64,000 nt of DNA from Microcoleus sp. EPA2 (lineage in GTDB: Bacteria; Cyanobacteriota; Cyanobacteriia; Cyanobacteriales; Microcoleaceae). Shown here one piece after another: positions 1 through 9,828 of this stretch (the first letter of the stretch is position 1; each line of letters opens with the position of its first letter). Both the position numbers and the translations under genes were made by a program. The stretch covers positions 1 to 64,000 of the forward strand of contig JAHRFD010000021.1 in the NCBI GenBank assembly GCA_020882975.1, written 5' to 3'. The notes under the pieces are model-generated. The model was given only the letters and a program-made list of their open reading frames with translations. It was not told the DNA's origin and ran no database searches.

Positions 1-81
1 CTTCAAGTCGGGATAGGGCATTGCCACGACTCTAAATGTACGCAGAGAGAAGGTAAGACCACTTGTGGCACATCTCGATGA
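1..81 (+). CDS. C-terminal tail of a probable TnpB-family protein (partial, 5' end outside window)
   Basis: Frame 1 is open from the window edge to TGA at 79-81 and encodes 26 residues ending GKTTCGTSR. The stop lies just before a hairpin of the kind that closes IS200/IS605 elements (93-124), which is where a tnpB gene normally ends. The assignment rests on this position and on the similar layout of the complete tnpB element at 28.3-29.7 kb. Too few residues are present to recognise a domain, so it could be an unrelated tail. Confidence 0.4.
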   Translation, partial: LQVGIGHCHDSKCTQREGKTTCGTSR

Positions 82-124
82 AGCGTAAAGAATCCCCGCG
101 CGTTTACGCCGGGGAGTATGTCAA
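1..124 (+). mobile_element. Right end of an IS200/IS605-type element
   Basis: A hairpin with stem TCCCCG (93-98) and CGGGGA (110-115) is followed by gtatgtcaa at 116-124. The tnpB element ending at 29722 has the same layout: agaATCTCAG, a loop, CTGAGA, then gtgtcaa. Known IS200/IS605 elements close with a subterminal hairpin and have no terminal inverted repeats or target duplication. The left part of the element lies outside the window. Sequence after 124 reads directly into an AAA-ATPase frame, so the element probably interrupted that gene. Confidence 0.6.
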
Positions 125-481
125 AAAGGAGTTTTTCCCCAACGCAGCTTTCTAGGCCCCGTCCCGCGCGAGAATATAGATGATATCCTGAGCGAACCTT
201 GGTTTTATCTTTACGACGGCAGAAATCAGTATGAAATTTCTGAGATGTCTGGAGGCGAACGAGCTGTCTTTCCCATCCTCATGGATTTTGCCAATTGGAA
301 CATTCATAATTCACTCATCTTGATTGATGAAATTGAATTGCACCTCCACCCACCAATGCAACAGGCATTCCTTAGATCCTTGACTAAGCTAGGCAATAAT
401 AATCAGTTTATAATTACAACCCACTCTGATTATGTGGAGCAATTAGTGCCTGAAGCACACATTATCAGGCTAGAGGTGTAA
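125..481 (+). pseudogene. AAA/ABC-type ATPase fragment (AriA-like), 5' part missing
   Basis: The frame is open from the IS end to TAA at 479-481; the first ATG is at 245. The product has an ABC-like signature (MSGGERA), a Walker B strand with catalytic Glu (LILIDEIELHLHP) and a switch His (TTHSD). These are the C-terminal half of an AAA_15/AAA_21 overcoming-lysogenization-defect-like ATPase. The Walker A half is absent because the frame begins at the transposon end. The next gene starts 3 bases after the stop and encodes a DUF4435-like protein. This ATPase plus DUF4435 order is that of the PARIS defence system, where AriA is the ATPase. The fragment is probably inactive. Confidence 0.6.
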
Positions 482-483
482 TT

Positions 484-837
484 GTGAGTGTTGTCAGTAG
501 CAAAATTATTTTCTGCGAAGGAAAGCAAACAAGTTTGGATAATCAACTGCTGGGGCGGGTTTTAGAAACACTACCAGCAGAGCGGCCTACAATTGTCCCC
601 TGTGGCAGTAAATTTAACTTTTCTTCATTTGCACAGGGTTATTTTTCCGGTCAAAAAATTGGCAGTCAAAAATATCTCGTTTTCCGAGATCGAGACTTCG
701 ATGCCAAGCCTTCAGAAGAGGTACGACTGATTCAATTAGGCAGTCAATCCGTTTGGTTAACGCATCGAGCTTGCATTGAGAACTATTTCCTAGATCCTGA
801 CTTGATTCATGATTATTGGCGAGAAAAGTCGATGTGA
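484..837 (+). pseudogene. DUF4435/TOPRIM-like protein, C-terminally truncated (AriB-like)
   Basis: It starts at GTG 484, two bases after the ATPase stop, suggesting translational coupling. The 117 residues contain KIIFCEGKQT (an acidic TOPRIM-like first strand), YLVFRDRDFD (a DxD-type motif) and CIENYFLDPDLI, the order seen in DUF4435 proteins. Family members are usually about 300 residues, so more than half is missing. After the stop another frame stays open for about a dozen codons (DVTVEDAECGLDG), compatible with a frameshift near 833, but it soon ends. In PARIS systems the DUF4435 partner AriB is the effector nuclease; here it looks decayed. Confidence 0.5.
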
Positions 838-1092
838 CTGTTGAGGATGCGGAATGCGGGTTAGATGGGTGACGGTAGCGTATTTCCAGCTCAGCCCTCT
901 GGGGTTCTCCCGCGATCGGGAATCTCCCCTGTCTCCCTCTCGGGTTCTAAAACTTCTATGCCCCAAGCCGATGTCTTATTCTCAAGTGTTGAGAAAAATA
1001 TCAACACTCCAACTTTTAAAGCTTCCATATTGAGAAAGAAGTAAAATGAAAGCCTTAATCGTAAATTATAATTACTTTGAGGAAAAAAATCT

Positions 1093-2928
1093 GTGCAACT
1101 AAAAACTAAAGTAGCCGTAAAGCGTGCAACAGGTGCATTTGCTCTCATAGACAGCTTGAGACGACACGGTGTCAAGCATATTTTTGGTTATCCCGGCGGC
1201 GCAATTCTGCCGATTTACGACGAACTATACCGCGCTGAAGCCGAGGGCGGCATCCAACATATTCTGGTGCGCCACGAGCAAGGTGCTGCTCATGCCGCTG
1301 ATGGGTATGCCCGCGCTACCGGACAAGTAGGGGTGTGTTTCGCTACTTCCGGGCCCGGCGCAACTAACTTGGTGACGGGGATTGCGACAGCTCACATGGA
1401 TTCGATCCCGATGGTAATTATTACCGGTCAGGTGGCTCGGCCGGCGATCGGCACTGATGCTTTTCAGGAAACCGACATCTATGGCATTACACTGCCCATT
1501 GTCAAGCATTCCTATGTAGTGCGGGACCCCAGAGATATGGCGAAAATAGTCGCCGAGGCTTTCCACATCGCCAGTACGGGGCGTCCAGGGCCTGTGTTGG
1601 TGGATGTACCCAAGGATGTGGGTTTGGAGGAATTTGATTATCTGCCGATCGAGCCTGGAGCAGTCAGGATTCCTGGTTATCGGCCGACGGTGAAGGGAAA
1701 TCCCCGGCAAATTAATCAAGCAATTCATTTGCTCAAGGAATCCCAACGTCCTTTGATCTATGTGGGTGGCGGCGCGATCGCCGCGGGAGCCCATGATGAA
1801 ATTAAAGAACTAGCTGAGCTGTTCCAAATCCCTGTCACCACAACCCTGATGGGCAAAGGTGCCTTTGATGAAAACCATCCTTTGTCAGTGAAAATGCTGG
1901 GGATGCACGGCACTGCTTACGCTAATTTTGCCGTCACCGAGTGCGATTTGTTGATTGCTGTCGGAGCCCGATTTGACGATCGCGTCACAGGCAAATTAGA
2001 CGAGTTTGCCGCCCGCGCCAAGGTGATTCACATCGACATCGACCCCGCTGAGGTAGGTAAAAATCGTGGACCCGAAGTTCCGATTGTCGGAGATGTCCGC
2101 CAAGTCTTGATCGATTTGCTGCGTCGCTGTCGTGAAACAGGAGTTTCGGGAAATCCCGGACAAACACGGGCATGGCTCGACAGGATCGAGGGCTGGAAAC
2201 GCGATTACCCCTTAGTCGTACCTCATTACGCAGAAGTATTATCTCCCCAAGAGGTGATTTCCGAGTTGGGTTCTCAAGCGCCGGATGCTTACTACACCAC
2301 CGATGTGGGTCAACATCAAATGTGGTCGGCTCAATTCCTCAACAACGGGCCTCGTCGCTGGATTTCTAGTGCTGGCTTGGGAACTATGGGTTACGGGCTG
2401 CCGGCGGCAATGGGTGCGAAAATGGCACTGCCCCAGGAGCAAGTAATTTGCATTGCTGGCGATGCTAGCGTCCAAATGAATATTCAAGAGTTGGGAACCT
2501 TAGCACAGTATGGCATTAATGTCAAGCTAGTAATTGTGAATAATGGCTGGCAGGGCATGGTGCGGCAGTGGCAGCAGGCTTTCTATGGGGAGCGCTATTC
2601 GTCGTCGAACATGACTGTGGGGATGCCGGATTTTGTGATGCTGGCTCAAGCTTATGGCGTTAAGGGGATACTGGTTTCACAGCCGGGGGAACTGAAGGAG
2701 GCGATCGCCGAAATGCTAGCCCATCAAGGTCCCGTACTTTTGGATGTGAAGGTGACGAGGGACGAAAACTGTTATCCGATGGTTGTTCCCGGTAAGAGCA
2801 ACGCTCAAATGGTTGGTTTACCCGAACGCAGCAACTTGGAATCGGCAGAGTTAATTTATTGTCCCAGTTGTGGGGCGAAGAATGTTTCGACGAATAAGTT
2901 TTGTCCTGAGTGTGGGACAAAAGTTTAG
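1093..2928 (+). CDS. ilvB: Acetolactate synthase large subunit with C-terminal zinc ribbon
   Basis: The enzyme condenses two pyruvates, or pyruvate with 2-oxobutyrate, in the first common step of branched-chain amino-acid synthesis, using thiamine diphosphate, Mg and FAD. The chosen start is GTG 1093, preceded by GAGG. The N-terminal PYR domain has [14 protein letters not shown] and the catalytic Glu62 in [12 protein letters not shown]. The C-terminal PP domain has the ThDP/Mg motif starting GDAS near residue 456 and ending with the Asn pair near 482. After the normal end is a short tail with CPSCG and CPECG (Cys590, 593, 604, 607), a four-Cys zinc ribbon not required for catalysis. The regulatory subunit gene is not adjacent. 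Identification is firm; the role of the ribbon is unknown. Confidence 0.96.
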   Translation: MQLKTKVAVKRATGAFALIDSLRRHGVKHIFGYPGGAILPIYDELYRAEAEGGIQHILVRHEQGAAHAADGYARATGQVGVCFATSGPGATNLVTGIATAHMDSIPMVIITGQVARPAIGTDAFQETDIYGITLPIVKHSYVVRDPRDMAKIVAEAFHIASTGRPGPVLVDVPKDVGLEEFDYLPIEPGAVRIPGYRPTVKGNPRQINQAIHLLKESQRPLIYVGGGAIAAGAHDEIKELAELFQIPVTTTLMGKGAFDENHPLSVKMLGMHGTAYANFAVTECDLLIAVGARFDDRVTGKLDEFAARAKVIHIDIDPAEVGKNRGPEVPIVGDVRQVLIDLLRRCRETGVSGNPGQTRAWLDRIEGWKRDYPLVVPHYAEVLSPQEVISELGSQAPDAYYTTDVGQHQMWSAQFLNNGPRRWISSAGLGTMGYGLPAAMGAKMALPQEQVICIAGDASVQMNIQELGTLAQYGINVKLVIVNNGWQGMVRQWQQAFYGERYSSSNMTVGMPDFVMLAQAYGVKGILVSQPGELKEAIAEMLAHQGPVLLDVKVTRDENCYPMVVPGKSNAQMVGLPERSNLESAELIYCPSCGAKNVSTNKFCPECGTKV

Positions 2929-3187
2929 TTGACGGTTGACAGTTGACAGCGCAGCCCTGCCCTTCGACTCCGCTGACTGAACCGCGGAGCGTCGCCCTGA
3001 GCCCTTCGACTACGCTCAGGATAAACGCAGTCGTTGGGTCGAAGGGTTGACAGTTGACAGTTGACGGTTGACAGTTGACAGTTGACAGTTGACGGTTGAC
3101 TGTTAACCGTTGACTGTATTCCCAATTCCCAATTCCCAATTCCCACTTCCCCATTCCCAATTCCCCATTCCCCATTCCCAATTCCCA
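2929..3187. repeat. Heptamer arrays (TTGACAG/TTGACGG, then TTCCCAA/TTCCCCA) around a palindromic insert
   Basis: From the ilvB stop, GTTGACA/GTTGACG units are broken at about 2955-3045 by a GC-rich block with CTTCGACT and CGCTCAGG motifs. They then resume to about 3112. From 3117 to 3186 the sequence is TTCCCAA or TTCCCCA units. Such short tandemly repeated repetitive (STRR) heptamers are typical of filamentous cyanobacteria. The second array runs up to the pyrC start and is open in its frame, which artificially extends that gene upstream. Confidence 0.85.
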
Positions 3188-4474
3188 ATGACTTCTGAAC
3201 TACTGCAAAATGTACGGGTGCTAGATCCAGTTTCAGAGGGCGATCGCCTCGCTGATGTTCTGATTGTGGAAGGTGAGATCGAAGCAGTAGAGCCAAAAAT
3301 TACGGAATTTCCCCCTCACACAGAAGTGCGAGATTGTGGGGGAATGATTTTAGCACCTGGATTGGTTGATATTTACAGTCACAGCGGAGAACCGGGTTTT
3401 GAGGATCGAGAAACCCTGCAATCTTTGATGCAGGCTGCTGCTACCGGCGGTTTTACGCGGGTGGCGATTTTGCCCGATACATCTCCACCTCTTGACAATT
3501 TGGCCGGTTTAGCTTTGTTAGAGCAAAATATCCGCAATTTTTCCCCTTCCCGAACCCGCTTATATTTCTGGGGCGCTCTCACCACGGGTGTGGCAGGGCA
3601 ACATATGGCTGAGTTGGGGGAGTTGGCATCCAGCGCGATTGTGGGGTTTGCCGATGGTTTACCCCTGGCTAATCCGGCTCTGGCAATACGTTTGTTGGAA
3701 TATATACAGCCTTTGGGTAAGTCGGTGGCTTTGTGGCCGATGGATCGCACTTTGGCAGGAAATGGAGTCGCTAGGGATGGTGCGGTTTCCCTTCGCTTGG
3801 GTTTACCGGGAATGCCGATGGCTGCGGAAACTGCCGCTTTGGCTGCCATTCTGGAATTAGTCGCTACTGTGCCGACTCCCGTGCACATCATGCGGGTTTC
3901 TTGTGCTCGCAGTGTGGAACTAATTCGAGATGCGAAGGCGCGGGGTTTGCCGGTGACTGCGAGTGTGACTTGGATGCACTTGTTGTTAAATGTGGGGGCA
4001 ATTTCAGGAAACACCACTGTTTCTTTTGCTTATGACCCCAATTTGCGTTTAGATCCGCCTTTGGGTAATCAGGCTGACCAGTTGGCGCTGCTTCAAGGCC
4101 TCCAAGATGGGGTGATTGATGCGATCGCGATCGACCACACTCCCTATACTTATGAGGAGAAAACCGTGGCTTTTGCTGATGCTCCACCAGGGGCGATCGG
4201 TTTGGAATTAGCTTTACCTTTACTCTGGCAAAATTTGGTAGAAACCGGCGATTTTTCGGCTCTAGAACTGTGGCGATTTTTGAGTACCGGCCCGGCAGTT
4301 TGTCTCGGACAAACCCCCCCTACGGCTGCACCAGGAGTCGCTGCTGAGCTGATTTTATTCGACCCGCAAAAGAGTTGGACTGTGGATGGGCAAAGTTTGA
4401 AGTCGCGATCGGTCAATACGCCTTGGTTTGGCAAGAAATTAGCCGGAAAAGTTGTACAAACTTGGACTTATTGA
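3188..4474 (+). CDS. pyrC: Dihydroorotase-like protein (PyrC family) lacking key metal ligands
   Basis: This is an amidohydrolase-superfamily protein of 428 residues, most similar in layout to class I dihydroorotase, which cyclises carbamoyl-aspartate in pyrimidine synthesis. ATG 3188 is chosen because upstream in-frame codons only translate heptamer repeats. The usual DxHxH metal motif reads D61-I-Y-S-H65, so the first His is Tyr. The usual DHAPH near the C-terminus reads D316-HTP-Y, keeping the catalytic Asp. The substrate-loop region SGEPGFED matches the family's REPGxE. It may be a cyanobacterial variant enzyme or a non-catalytic partner of aspartate carbamoyltransferase, as known for some PyrC-like proteins. 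Family assignment is good; activity is uncertain. Confidence 0.8.
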   Translation: MTSELLQNVRVLDPVSEGDRLADVLIVEGEIEAVEPKITEFPPHTEVRDCGGMILAPGLVDIYSHSGEPGFEDRETLQSLMQAAATGGFTRVAILPDTSPPLDNLAGLALLEQNIRNFSPSRTRLYFWGALTTGVAGQHMAELGELASSAIVGFADGLPLANPALAIRLLEYIQPLGKSVALWPMDRTLAGNGVARDGAVSLRLGLPGMPMAAETAALAAILELVATVPTPVHIMRVSCARSVELIRDAKARGLPVTASVTWMHLLLNVGAISGNTTVSFAYDPNLRLDPPLGNQADQLALLQGLQDGVIDAIAIDHTPYTYEEKTVAFADAPPGAIGLELALPLLWQNLVETGDFSALELWRFLSTGPAVCLGQTPPTAAPGVAAELILFDPQKSWTVDGQSLKSRSVNTPWFGKKLAGKVVQTWTY

Positions 4475-4546
4475 CCATTGATATTGAGAGAAAAATTAAA
4501 ATGTACATCCTTTATTTTATTCTTTAATATTTACAGTAGTTAGCAT

Positions 4547-5878
4547 TTAAATAAAATCAGAGCGATTTTGAGGTAATATTGACTGCATTTCCTGACAACG
4601 TTCCAGATAATTTTGTGCAACCTGATCCAGCGGATTTAGTTGCAGACACTCACCAAACAATTGTGCAGCTTCTTTATGTTTACTCGCACTGTAGTTATAT
4701 AAAGCTTCTCGAAATATAGATAAAGTCCTTGCCTTGCCTTCCTTTCGTTCAGGTTTATCCGCTTCAAATACTTCATAAATAGTCACCAAATTAGATTTTC
4801 CTTTGACTCGAACATGACCTATATTGCGGATAAAATCCCGTGGAAAATCTGTTAACTTTGAAAAAGTATTTTGAGTAATTAACATTGATACTCCGTAACT
4901 TTTCGTCAGGCTTTCCACCCGCGCCGCTAAATTCACCGCGTCCCCAATCACTGTACTATCCATCCGATTAGTTGCCCCAACGGTTCCTAACATCAAGGAA
5001 CCTGTATTGATACCAATCCCAATTTTAATCGGTACATAACCAGCATTAATCCGATATTGATTATAATCATCTAGACTGTGCAACATAGAAATTCCGGCTT
5101 GGACTGCATCAACGGCACTGTGACCAAATAAAGCCATAATTGCATCCCCAATATATTTATCAATAAAACCGTGATTTTCAATAATTCCCGGTTCCATTCG
5201 ACTTAGATAAGCATTAATAAATTTAAAATTTTCCTGGGGTGTCATTCCCTCGGAAAGAGCAGTAAAATCCCTAATATCAGAAAATAATATGGACATTTCT
5301 TTTTCTACGCTGTCCCCCAGTTTAACATCGCTCAAGGTTTCACGACTTAGCAGTGAGACAAATTCATTAGGTACAAAGCGTTTAGCAGCTTCTGTTAATT
5401 TTGATTGCTGTTCTAGGGCAACTTCCAACTCCTGATTTATTTTCCGAAGTTCCGCATTTTGTGCAGCTAGTTTTTTATCTTGACTGTAGCTGTGGACCGC
5501 TTCTGTTACCGTCAATTTCAAATCTTCAGTTTGCCAAGGTTTGCCTATATAACGATAAAGTTTAGCATTTTTGATAGCATTTCCTACCGCCTCAATAGTC
5601 GCCTGACCTGTTAGCATGACCTTGAGAGTTTTAGGAGATAATTGGTGGACTCGCCTCAACAGTTCATCTCCTTTCATGTCTGGCATCACGTAGTCGGAGA
5701 TAATTAACGGAATTTCATACCCGTCTTCCATCAATTCAGCAATTAATTCTAAGGCATCTTCGCCTCCTTCGGCAATTTCAATTCGATAAGTATTACCTAA
5801 AGCATCTTTTAATTCAGTTTTGAGACTTTTCAAAACTGTTTTTTCATCATCCACACAAATAATAACTTGTTTGGTCAT
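4547..5878 (-). CDS. Receiver domain plus class III adenylate cyclase
   Basis: This 443-residue cytoplasmic signalling protein makes cAMP from ATP under receiver control. Residues 1-125 are a CheY-like receiver with phospho-acceptor Asp62 (IISDYVMPD) and Lys113 (IGKPW). Residues 130-170 form a coiled coil. Residues 190-370 are the cyclase: metal Asp201 (LFSDIRDFT) and Asp245, adenine-selecting Lys241 (FIDKYIGD) and Asp313, and transition-state Asn316 and Arg320 (GDAVNLAARVE). All are present, so activity on ATP rather than GTP is expected. The last 80 residues look TPR-like. Its ATG overlaps the stop of the upstream receiver gene (ATGA), so the two are translationally coupled. The sensor kinase further upstream is the likely phosphate source. 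Confidence 0.93.
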   Translation of the reverse strand: MTKQVIICVDDEKTVLKSLKTELKDALGNTYRIEIAEGGEDALELIAELMEDGYEIPLIISDYVMPDMKGDELLRRVHQLSPKTLKVMLTGQATIEAVGNAIKNAKLYRYIGKPWQTEDLKLTVTEAVHSYSQDKKLAAQNAELRKINQELEVALEQQSKLTEAAKRFVPNEFVSLLSRETLSDVKLGDSVEKEMSILFSDIRDFTALSEGMTPQENFKFINAYLSRMEPGIIENHGFIDKYIGDAIMALFGHSAVDAVQAGISMLHSLDDYNQYRINAGYVPIKIGIGINTGSLMLGTVGATNRMDSTVIGDAVNLAARVESLTKSYGVSMLITQNTFSKLTDFPRDFIRNIGHVRVKGKSNLVTIYEVFEADKPERKEGKARTLSIFREALYNYSASKHKEAAQLFGECLQLNPLDQVAQNYLERCQEMQSILPQNRSDFI

Positions 5879-6267
5879 AGTGATAAAGCAGTTTTAATGG
5901 TTTCGATCAACTCTTCTTCTGACCAAGGTTTGTGCAAACAGCGATGGAGGTTTGCTTGATCGAAAGCCCTCTGGACTGCATCTTCATCCGCTTGACCAGT
6001 CAGCATGATTTTAACAATATTCGGAAATTTTTGATGGACTCTAACTAAAAACTCATCTCCCTTCATTCCTGGCATCAACCAATCAGAAACGATTAAAATA
6101 ATCATTGTTTCGTCATCGTTGAATTCATCGATTAAATCTAAAGCATCCGCAGGGCTCTCGGCCATTTCATAGGAATAGTTACTGCCAAATGCTGATTTTA
6201 ATTGGGTTTTGAGACTTTTCAATACTACTTTTTCGTCGTCAACGCACAGGATGATTGGCTTAGACAT
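5875..6267 (-). CDS. Single-domain response regulator (CheY-like)
   Basis: It is a 130-residue lone receiver. Acidic pair Asp10/Asp11 (CVDDEK), phospho-acceptor Asp62 (IVSDWLMPG), Thr90 (MLTGQ) and Lys113 (LHKPW) are all in place, so it should be phosphorylated. It resembles the receiver of the downstream cyclase (shared KSLKTQL/KSLKTEL, MKGDEFL/MKGDELL and KIMLTGQA/KVMLTGQA segments), which suggests duplication. It lies between a large sensor kinase 241 bases upstream and the cyclase it overlaps by 4 bases. It may act as a phosphate sink or relay within this pathway. Confidence 0.93.
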   Translation of the reverse strand: MSKPIILCVDDEKVVLKSLKTQLKSAFGSNYSYEMAESPADALDLIDEFNDDETMIILIVSDWLMPGMKGDEFLVRVHQKFPNIVKIMLTGQADEDAVQRAFDQANLHRCLHKPWSEEELIETIKTALSL

Positions 6268-6508
6268 TTTTGGCTTTTTGATTAGGATTATACCAGAAGG
6301 AATATGGAAGATGAAAGATGCAATAAACTCAAGGATTTTAGTAATTCAAAATGTCATCATTGCCACAGTATTTGGAATCATACTAGGAATTTTTTAGGGT
6401 TTGAATCTACTATAATTCCGATGAATCTTGAATGGAAAAACAACCGAGGTTAGCCAAAGTAGGAAGTTTTTTATAGTTACTCTAATCTCAGCCTATTTTC
6501 AGGAAATT

Positions 6509-9289
6509 TTAGGCAAGATTCACCGATAGGAAAACCGTAAAAGTAGTTTTACCGGGAACCGATTCCACCTGAATTTTACCATGATGTTTTTCAATAATTT
6601 TTTTGACAATATCCAGCCCCAGACCACTACCTTCTCCGGGGGGCTTAGTAGTAAAAAATGGCTCGAATATTCTGGGCATAACTTCGGCAGGAATTCCCTG
6701 GCCACTATCGGTGACTGCAACTTTTACATAATTACCCTCCTGAAGGATATCAATCGTCAATGTCCCTTTATTGTTCATTGCTTGCAGGGCATTATGAATC
6801 AGATTTGTCCACACCTGATTGAGTTGGTCTGCGTAGCAGAGGATTGGTTCTATTTTTTGGAAATTTCGTAATACTTCTACGCCGTGTTTGATGTTATTTT
6901 GATACAGGGTTAGTACCGTTTCTATGCCATCGACTATATCCGATTGAATCATGGCTTCCGACGAGTCGTAACGGGCATAATTTTTCAGTGCAAATACGAC
7001 TTTTGACGCTCTATCTGTTGCGGTATTGATTGTTTGAGTTCCCCGCTGAATTTCTGAGAGTTTGTAAGCCATTTCCAAGATGCTATGCCGATCGCTATTT
7101 TGTAGCAAACTCAAGAATTCCTCGGCTTCGTAAATTCCCATATCCACCAAGGTATCAGCTATATCATCAGCATCATCAATATCTTGGTCTTCCAGTTCGC
7201 TAATTAAAGACCGCTTTAACTTCCTTTCTTCTTTGGCTGTTAAACTCATATCTTTTTCCAGAGATTTGTTTAGCAAAAGGAAGAACATTTCAGCTTCGGC
7301 GCTGGAAAGTGACTGAAACAGCGAGGGTAAGTTAGAAAGAGTTTGTCCCAAAAATTTAGTCATATTTCCAGCACTCGATCGAATCGCACCCAAAGGAGTG
7401 TTTAGTTCGTGGGCTACTCCGGCTACTAATTGTCCTAACGCAGCCATTTTTTCCGATTGAATTAGTTCGTTTTGAGTCGCTTGCAGATAGTTCAAAGCTT
7501 CCGAAAGTTCTTGAGTTCTTTGGGCGACTTGAATTTCGAGGGTGTGGTTATATTTCGTTACCAACTTCTCACTTTCTTTGCGTTGGGTGATATCCGCGAA
7601 AGCTGCGATCGCATAACTAACTTTTCCTTTTTCATCATAAATTGGCGTTCCCCAAGCTTCCAGGGGAATCACCCGATCGCCTTTGTGGATTTCTAAGTCA
7701 TCAACATTGACACTTGAGCCATTAAAAGCACTAATTATTGGATCTTTCTCTGGAGGGTAAATTTCATTACTACCAGCCAGATAAATTTGATATTCCTCTC
7801 TAATTTCATCAGGATTAAGATCCGCAACTATACCTTTTCCCAGCAATGATTTGGCGCGAGAATTAATGTAATAAGGTTGACCGTTAGATTCAGCTACAAA
7901 TATCCCCACTGGGACGGCTTCTAAAATTTGGTTAAGTTGGCTTTTACTCTCAGATAATTCTTCATTCAAAGCTTGCATTTCCGCGAAGGATAGTTGCAGT
8001 TGTTCCGCCATACTCTTAAAGGAATGAGCCAGTTCCCCTACCTCATCATTACGGTTAATTTCTACAATTTTTCCCCACTGACCTTTAGTAATATTTTTCG
8101 CGGTTTCATTCAAATATAAAATTGGCTTAGTCACCCATCTTGCCGTGAGTATGCCGATAATGATGGCTACTGTAAAAGCAGCAATGCACAGCAAAATAGT
8201 CGTCCTCGTGTTGGCATTAATTTGTTCCAAGAAGTCAGATTCTGGAATAATTACCACAATCAACCAATCCAAACCATTGCCGTCCTTTAAAGGAGTAACT
8301 TGCAGAAATTGTTGATGACCTTGAATTTGAAAATTAAGCTGTTGGCTATGGTGAATATTATTGAGGTCTCCAAAGCGTTCTTGCAAGTATTTAGTTGTCC
8401 GACTAATTACCGTATTTTCGCTATTTATCGCCGGAATTCTTTCCGTTTCTTCACCCTTGATTAAATATACGGGAGCCGTAGTCGATGTAGTGATTAAAGC
8501 CCCGGAACGCTCCACAATAAATGTCTGTCCTGATTTGCCAATTTTTAACTTAGCAAGAAACTCATTCACTCGCGAAAAAAGTAAGTCTGTTCCAAAGACT
8601 GCCTGCAACTCTCCCGATGCGTCGTATAATGGCTGGGCTGCTGTAATACCCAGTCCTTTGCTAGTAAAATCCGCGTAAATTTTACTCCAAGTTGCCTTTT
8701 TTACTTCCGTTGCTGCGGTGTACCAGGGACGGACTCGCGGGTCATATTTCGGTTTAACTTTAACTAAATCAGTACGTTCACCTTCCTTATTGACACCATA
8801 ATAATTCATGTTGCCTTCGGTCAGGTCGCTTCTTTCTTGGAGTAAAAAATTACCCTCATTTGTACGCCTCACGCCAATAAAATCTCCCGCTGGAGTAGCA
8901 ACATATGTAACGCTTACAGTGTCAAAAGTTTGTAGTTGCTTCCAAAAGTGACGGTGGATTCTAGCAGTATCTTGCAAATTCAAGTCCCCTAATTCAAAAG
9001 CATTAGCTTTGAATTGATTGAGTTGATGGGGAAAGGTCATGTATGCTTGAACGCGCTCCGAAATGCGATCGCTAATTTCTTGTCGCAACTGAGAAGCAAC
9101 TTCATTAACCGCTTGTTGTCCGTTGCGAAATGACAGATAGCCTACAACTCCCACCGCAGCGAAGATTTGCAAAACGAAGGGAACTATCAGGACTGTTCGC
9201 AGAGGGAGGGAGCGAGGATTTTTTATAATCGCTAATTTGCCCGCAGATTGAGTTGGGTCTGCAACTTTGACGCTCGATCGTGTAATCAT
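6509..9289 (-). CDS. Membrane sensor histidine kinase (Cache-HAMP-PAS-HisKA-HATPase)
   Basis: This 926-residue inner-membrane kinase has a first membrane segment near residues 32-55 (VLIVPFVLQIFAAVGVVGY). It is followed by a roughly 300-residue Cache-type periplasmic sensor, a second membrane segment near 355-380 (TILLCIAAFTVAIIIGIL), HAMP, a PAS domain, and HisKA with phospho-acceptor His627 (GVAHELNTPLG). An extra helical, acidic insert of about 100 residues follows before HATPase_c. The N-box (NLIHNAL), G1 (DSGQGIP), F-box and G2 (GSGLGL) are intact. Two receiver proteins follow on the same strand, so this is the likely phosphodonor to the cyclase module. The ligand cannot be read from sequence. 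Confidence 0.93.
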   Translation of the reverse strand: MITRSSVKVADPTQSAGKLAIIKNPRSLPLRTVLIVPFVLQIFAAVGVVGYLSFRNGQQAVNEVASQLRQEISDRISERVQAYMTFPHQLNQFKANAFELGDLNLQDTARIHRHFWKQLQTFDTVSVTYVATPAGDFIGVRRTNEGNFLLQERSDLTEGNMNYYGVNKEGERTDLVKVKPKYDPRVRPWYTAATEVKKATWSKIYADFTSKGLGITAAQPLYDASGELQAVFGTDLLFSRVNEFLAKLKIGKSGQTFIVERSGALITTSTTAPVYLIKGEETERIPAINSENTVISRTTKYLQERFGDLNNIHHSQQLNFQIQGHQQFLQVTPLKDGNGLDWLIVVIIPESDFLEQINANTRTTILLCIAAFTVAIIIGILTARWVTKPILYLNETAKNITKGQWGKIVEINRNDEVGELAHSFKSMAEQLQLSFAEMQALNEELSESKSQLNQILEAVPVGIFVAESNGQPYYINSRAKSLLGKGIVADLNPDEIREEYQIYLAGSNEIYPPEKDPIISAFNGSSVNVDDLEIHKGDRVIPLEAWGTPIYDEKGKVSYAIAAFADITQRKESEKLVTKYNHTLEIQVAQRTQELSEALNYLQATQNELIQSEKMAALGQLVAGVAHELNTPLGAIRSSAGNMTKFLGQTLSNLPSLFQSLSSAEAEMFFLLLNKSLEKDMSLTAKEERKLKRSLISELEDQDIDDADDIADTLVDMGIYEAEEFLSLLQNSDRHSILEMAYKLSEIQRGTQTINTATDRASKVVFALKNYARYDSSEAMIQSDIVDGIETVLTLYQNNIKHGVEVLRNFQKIEPILCYADQLNQVWTNLIHNALQAMNNKGTLTIDILQEGNYVKVAVTDSGQGIPAEVMPRIFEPFFTTKPPGEGSGLGLDIVKKIIEKHHGKIQVESVPGKTTFTVFLSVNLA

Positions 9290-9828
9290 GCTTAGAAAGA
9301 CTTGTTGGCGATGAGGTATTATATCATTTCGATGAGCTGCACCCGAACAAGTTCAGAACTAATTATACCAGCAAACAGATTTTAGATTGGGCGATATTTA
9401 AAATCCCAGCTATGGCGAGCTTGATTTCCCGTCTATCTGTGGAATATGTTACAAACTGTAAACGGAACATAACTTATTTGGTCGCTAGAAGGCATTAGCA
9501 ATATGTCTTAAATTCCCTAAGCCAATTGGCTAATTTTTGCGATAAAAACCAGAAATCTCAGAAAACAATTTCGCCAAAAGTCACAATCTTTTGAGCAAAT
9601 AGATTGGTTGACCCTTTTACTCTATTGTCTCTGATGCGTAAGTTTCATTTTTGCTCTGTTGCACTTCTTTTTTAGTTCGCAGCACCTTACAAAGCAAAAA
9701 AAAGGTGATGGTATTGTGCCACATTTTACTAATAGACTGATTCAGGAAATCCTGTAAAGGGCAGACTGGATGCCTACCCCAGCATCATTTTTGGAAATAT
9801 TTGACACTCGTGAGCCTGAAGCGTAATC
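9290..9828. other. Intergenic region, no gene seen
   Basis: This is 539 AT-rich bases between two minus-strand genes. It should hold the sensor-kinase promoter near 9290-9400. No frame with coding character is visible, and only a weak CACCTT/AAGGTG stem near 9683-9708 was seen. Confidence 0.5.
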
